From contig JAALGY010000013.1 in assembly GCA_032358165.1 (NCBI GenBank), forward strand, positions 186,001 to 250,000: 64,000 nt of DNA, in the 5' to 3' direction. The DNA comes from Diplosphaera chodatii. Taxonomy: Eukaryota > Chlorophyta > Trebouxiophyceae > Prasiolales > Stichococcaceae. Below, piece by piece: positions 62,223 through 64,000 of the stretch (positions are counted from its first letter, which is position 1; the number at the start of each line of letters is the position of its first letter). The notes below the pieces were generated by a model. It was not told where the DNA came from. It did no database searches and saw only the letters and a program-made list of their open reading frames with translations. The position numbers and the translations under genes were made by a program.

Positions 62223-62855
62223 GACCAGATGGGGCTGCCTGCTGACTGCGCGGCAATGTGAACTTGCTACCCCGGCGATGGATCTATGCAGCAGCACTGA
62301 CGCCCGCAGCATGTACGTGCTCACCTGCATATGTACATCAGCCGGAGTGCTTGTGACGACATGATGATGCACTGGGCCATCAGCAGCAGGAGCGCGAGCG
62401 CCAGTGCATCTCGTGGGGGTAATGGGAGTTCAGGTGTGGCAGACACTACTAGCTTGCCTGATCAGCGCAATGGGATGAGACCTGGTGTAGATAAATTTTG
62501 CAGTGCTGCGCTTATGAGCTTGCTGTTGCACTGAGCAAACCCGCGGCGCTGAGGAGCAGTGTCGCTGATGGCGGCAGTTTCCGACAGATCGACAAGCAAG
62601 GGGCAGGGCAAACACTTAAATTCATGTTACAATGTCAATTGTTCAAGTGCAGTGGGATTTGACTGGGTACAGTGGCTTCTGAACATTGAGATCGGTACTG
62701 ATCAGTGAGTCAGCATGGCAATGCATCCGCTCAGCTCAGCAACACACAGTCGCTTGCTGACAAGTCTGCTTACAGAATTGCACGTGAGAGAAGCCGTCCA
62801 CGGGCTTACATAGGCCTGTGCTGAGAGTCGCAGCGAACATGCATGTCCAAGGTTG
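62223..62855. promoter_or_regulatory. Divergent intergenic region between Nudix and membrane-protein genes
   Basis: About 630 bp between two divergent starts; presumably two promoters. No exon is supported. Confidence 0.4.
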
Positions 62856-63895
62856 ATGCGGTGTTCCTTTGCACCAGCAGTGCGTGCCGCATCGCTGATC
62901 ATTTTGATTGAGATTGCAGCTGCCGCAGTCCTGATACCCGACAAGTCCTTGTGGGCGGAAATCATCGAGCTCGATGGCAGCAGCATCAGGTGAGGCATGC
63001 TGGAGTCAGGTGCAATCAATGCCATGCACCCAACCGTGCCGCGCACACACACTCCAGAACAAACCTTGCTGCAGGTACTCATTGTCAGGGCTCCAGCCCG
63101 GCACAGCTTATGAAGTGCGTGTTTCCTGGCCTGCCTCGGTGAGTCTAAGGCATACGATGCCACATCTGCCGGATGCCAGTCAACGTATGCCTGACCAGCA
63201 TATGTGCTGCTGCACCCGAAGATGCCCCGTCATGTACGCTGCAATTGCAGATACCTTCGGTGATCCTGCTGGACCTTGAAGTGGAGGACAGCACCTCTGC
63301 TCATCGGCGCCATGCACGGTGTGAGGAAGGGGTACCCTGTGTAGACTGCAGACTGCTGTTGCTGAGCACTGGATTCTGCTGACCGGTCAGTTTGCCCAGC
63401 AGGAAGCTGCTGGACACGGAGAAAGTGACATTCCGGGCAGATGATGCGAAGGTGCGATCCAAGTCCACACCCCTTCCTACAACTGTGGATGAGCAATAGC
63501 ATGGCTTATTCAGCTCTTCAGACCCAAAGCACTGATATCTGAGCCTCCCTGCCGCTCGCATGTGCAGGCCTACAGCGTGCGCATGCAGGCGAAGCGCCGC
63601 AGCCGGCATCGTGACGGCCCGGGCGGCGGCGCACGCCACCTGGTGTACAACATCGGTGCGACAGTCACCCAGGGACCAGTGCACCGTACATGCACCAGAA
63701 TTGGCGAGCTGTGCTGGGCGCCGTGCAACTGTGCATGCTCATCCTTGCCGGATGCAACCTTCCAGGCATAAGCACACCATCGCACTCATGCTGGCTGGAC
63801 AGCTTGCCGCCTTTGCTGCAGTGCTGGAGCCGCTGTGGCTCGGGCTGCCACAGAGCGCCTGGCCTGTGGCGTTCATGTGCGTTGCTGCAGTTGCG
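62856..63895 (+). CDS. Predicted membrane protein, 3' end beyond window (partial)
   Basis: Six exons join in phase: 62856-62989, 63075-63138, 63251-63318, 63400-63451, 63568-63655 and 63822-63895, after which a donor at 63896 leads out of the window. The 160 visible residues begin with a hydrophobic signal or anchor (ASLIILIEIAAAAVLI), then a lumenal or extracytoplasmic-type region: WAEIIELDGSSIRYSLSGLQ, YEVRVSWPASIPSVILLDLE, RRKLLDTEKVTFRADDAKAY, a basic loop (MQAKRRSRHRDG), and the start of a second hydrophobic segment (SAWPVAFMCVAAVAV). The pattern reminds me of an uncharacterised plant membrane protein family (UNE3-like), from memory and with low certainty. The product cannot be named. 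Confidence 0.65.
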
Positions 63896-64000
63896 GTATG
63901 TCATTCTCGCGCATGTCTGCCGCGCCAATGGCACTTCTGCATCTGGTCGTTCTCCCCTTGTCGGCTGTAGCGTACAAGCAGCAGCATGCCAACTCGTGCC

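Overview
The window is nuclear DNA from a green alga, most likely a GC-rich, very intron-dense chlorophyte such as a trebouxiophyte. Coding sequence is split into exons mostly of 30-250 bp by short introns with GT donors (occasionally GC) and a conspicuous TGCAG acceptor. Products include plastid, mitochondrial and ER-targeted proteins. Telomere-like CCCTAAA tracts occur. There are no bacterial operons and I see no rRNA, tRNA or CRISPR. I assembled exons by hand from protein conservation and reading-phase continuity; coordinates given as start-end span introns, and exon lists are in the entries.

Layout, left to right: lumazine synthase (+, 93-2374); a small acidic coiled-coil protein (-, 3218-4682); a mitochondrial CGFS monothiol glutaredoxin (+, 5966-7096); S-adenosylhomocysteine hydrolase in 16 exons (-, 8009-12271); a FecB/BtuF-type substrate-binding protein in 11 exons (-, 12643-15354); a glutamine-rich cyclin-box protein (+, 17297-19526); a P3A plasma-membrane H+-ATPase in 29 exons (+, 20919-29412); a 256-bp MITE (29883-30138); a conserved protein of unknown function with a bacterial-type core (+, 30571-33868); an Ala/Gln-rich nuclear-type protein (-, 35073-37144); UDP-glucose:glycoprotein glucosyltransferase in 41 exons ending in HDEL (+, 38453-52037); a NIN-like/NIT2-like protein with no visible RWP-RK domain (+, 52532-56904); a PsbP-domain thylakoid lumen protein (-, 57189-59312); complex I subunit NDUFB7/B18 (+, 60106-60681); a Nudix hydrolase (-, 60951-62222); and the 5' part of a membrane protein gene that runs off the right edge (+, 62856-63895).

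The genes are mostly housekeeping and are not functionally clustered. They serve cofactor synthesis (riboflavin), the methyl cycle, Fe-S/redox, plasma-membrane energisation, ER glycoprotein quality control, photosynthesis and respiration. The parts most worth a second look are the orphan substrate-binding protein, the long acidic C-terminal extension of the glucosyltransferase, the NIN-like protein lacking its DNA-binding domain, the MITE with an internal telomere-like tract, a set of GC-AG introns, and several local duplications that copy splice sites or exon ends.
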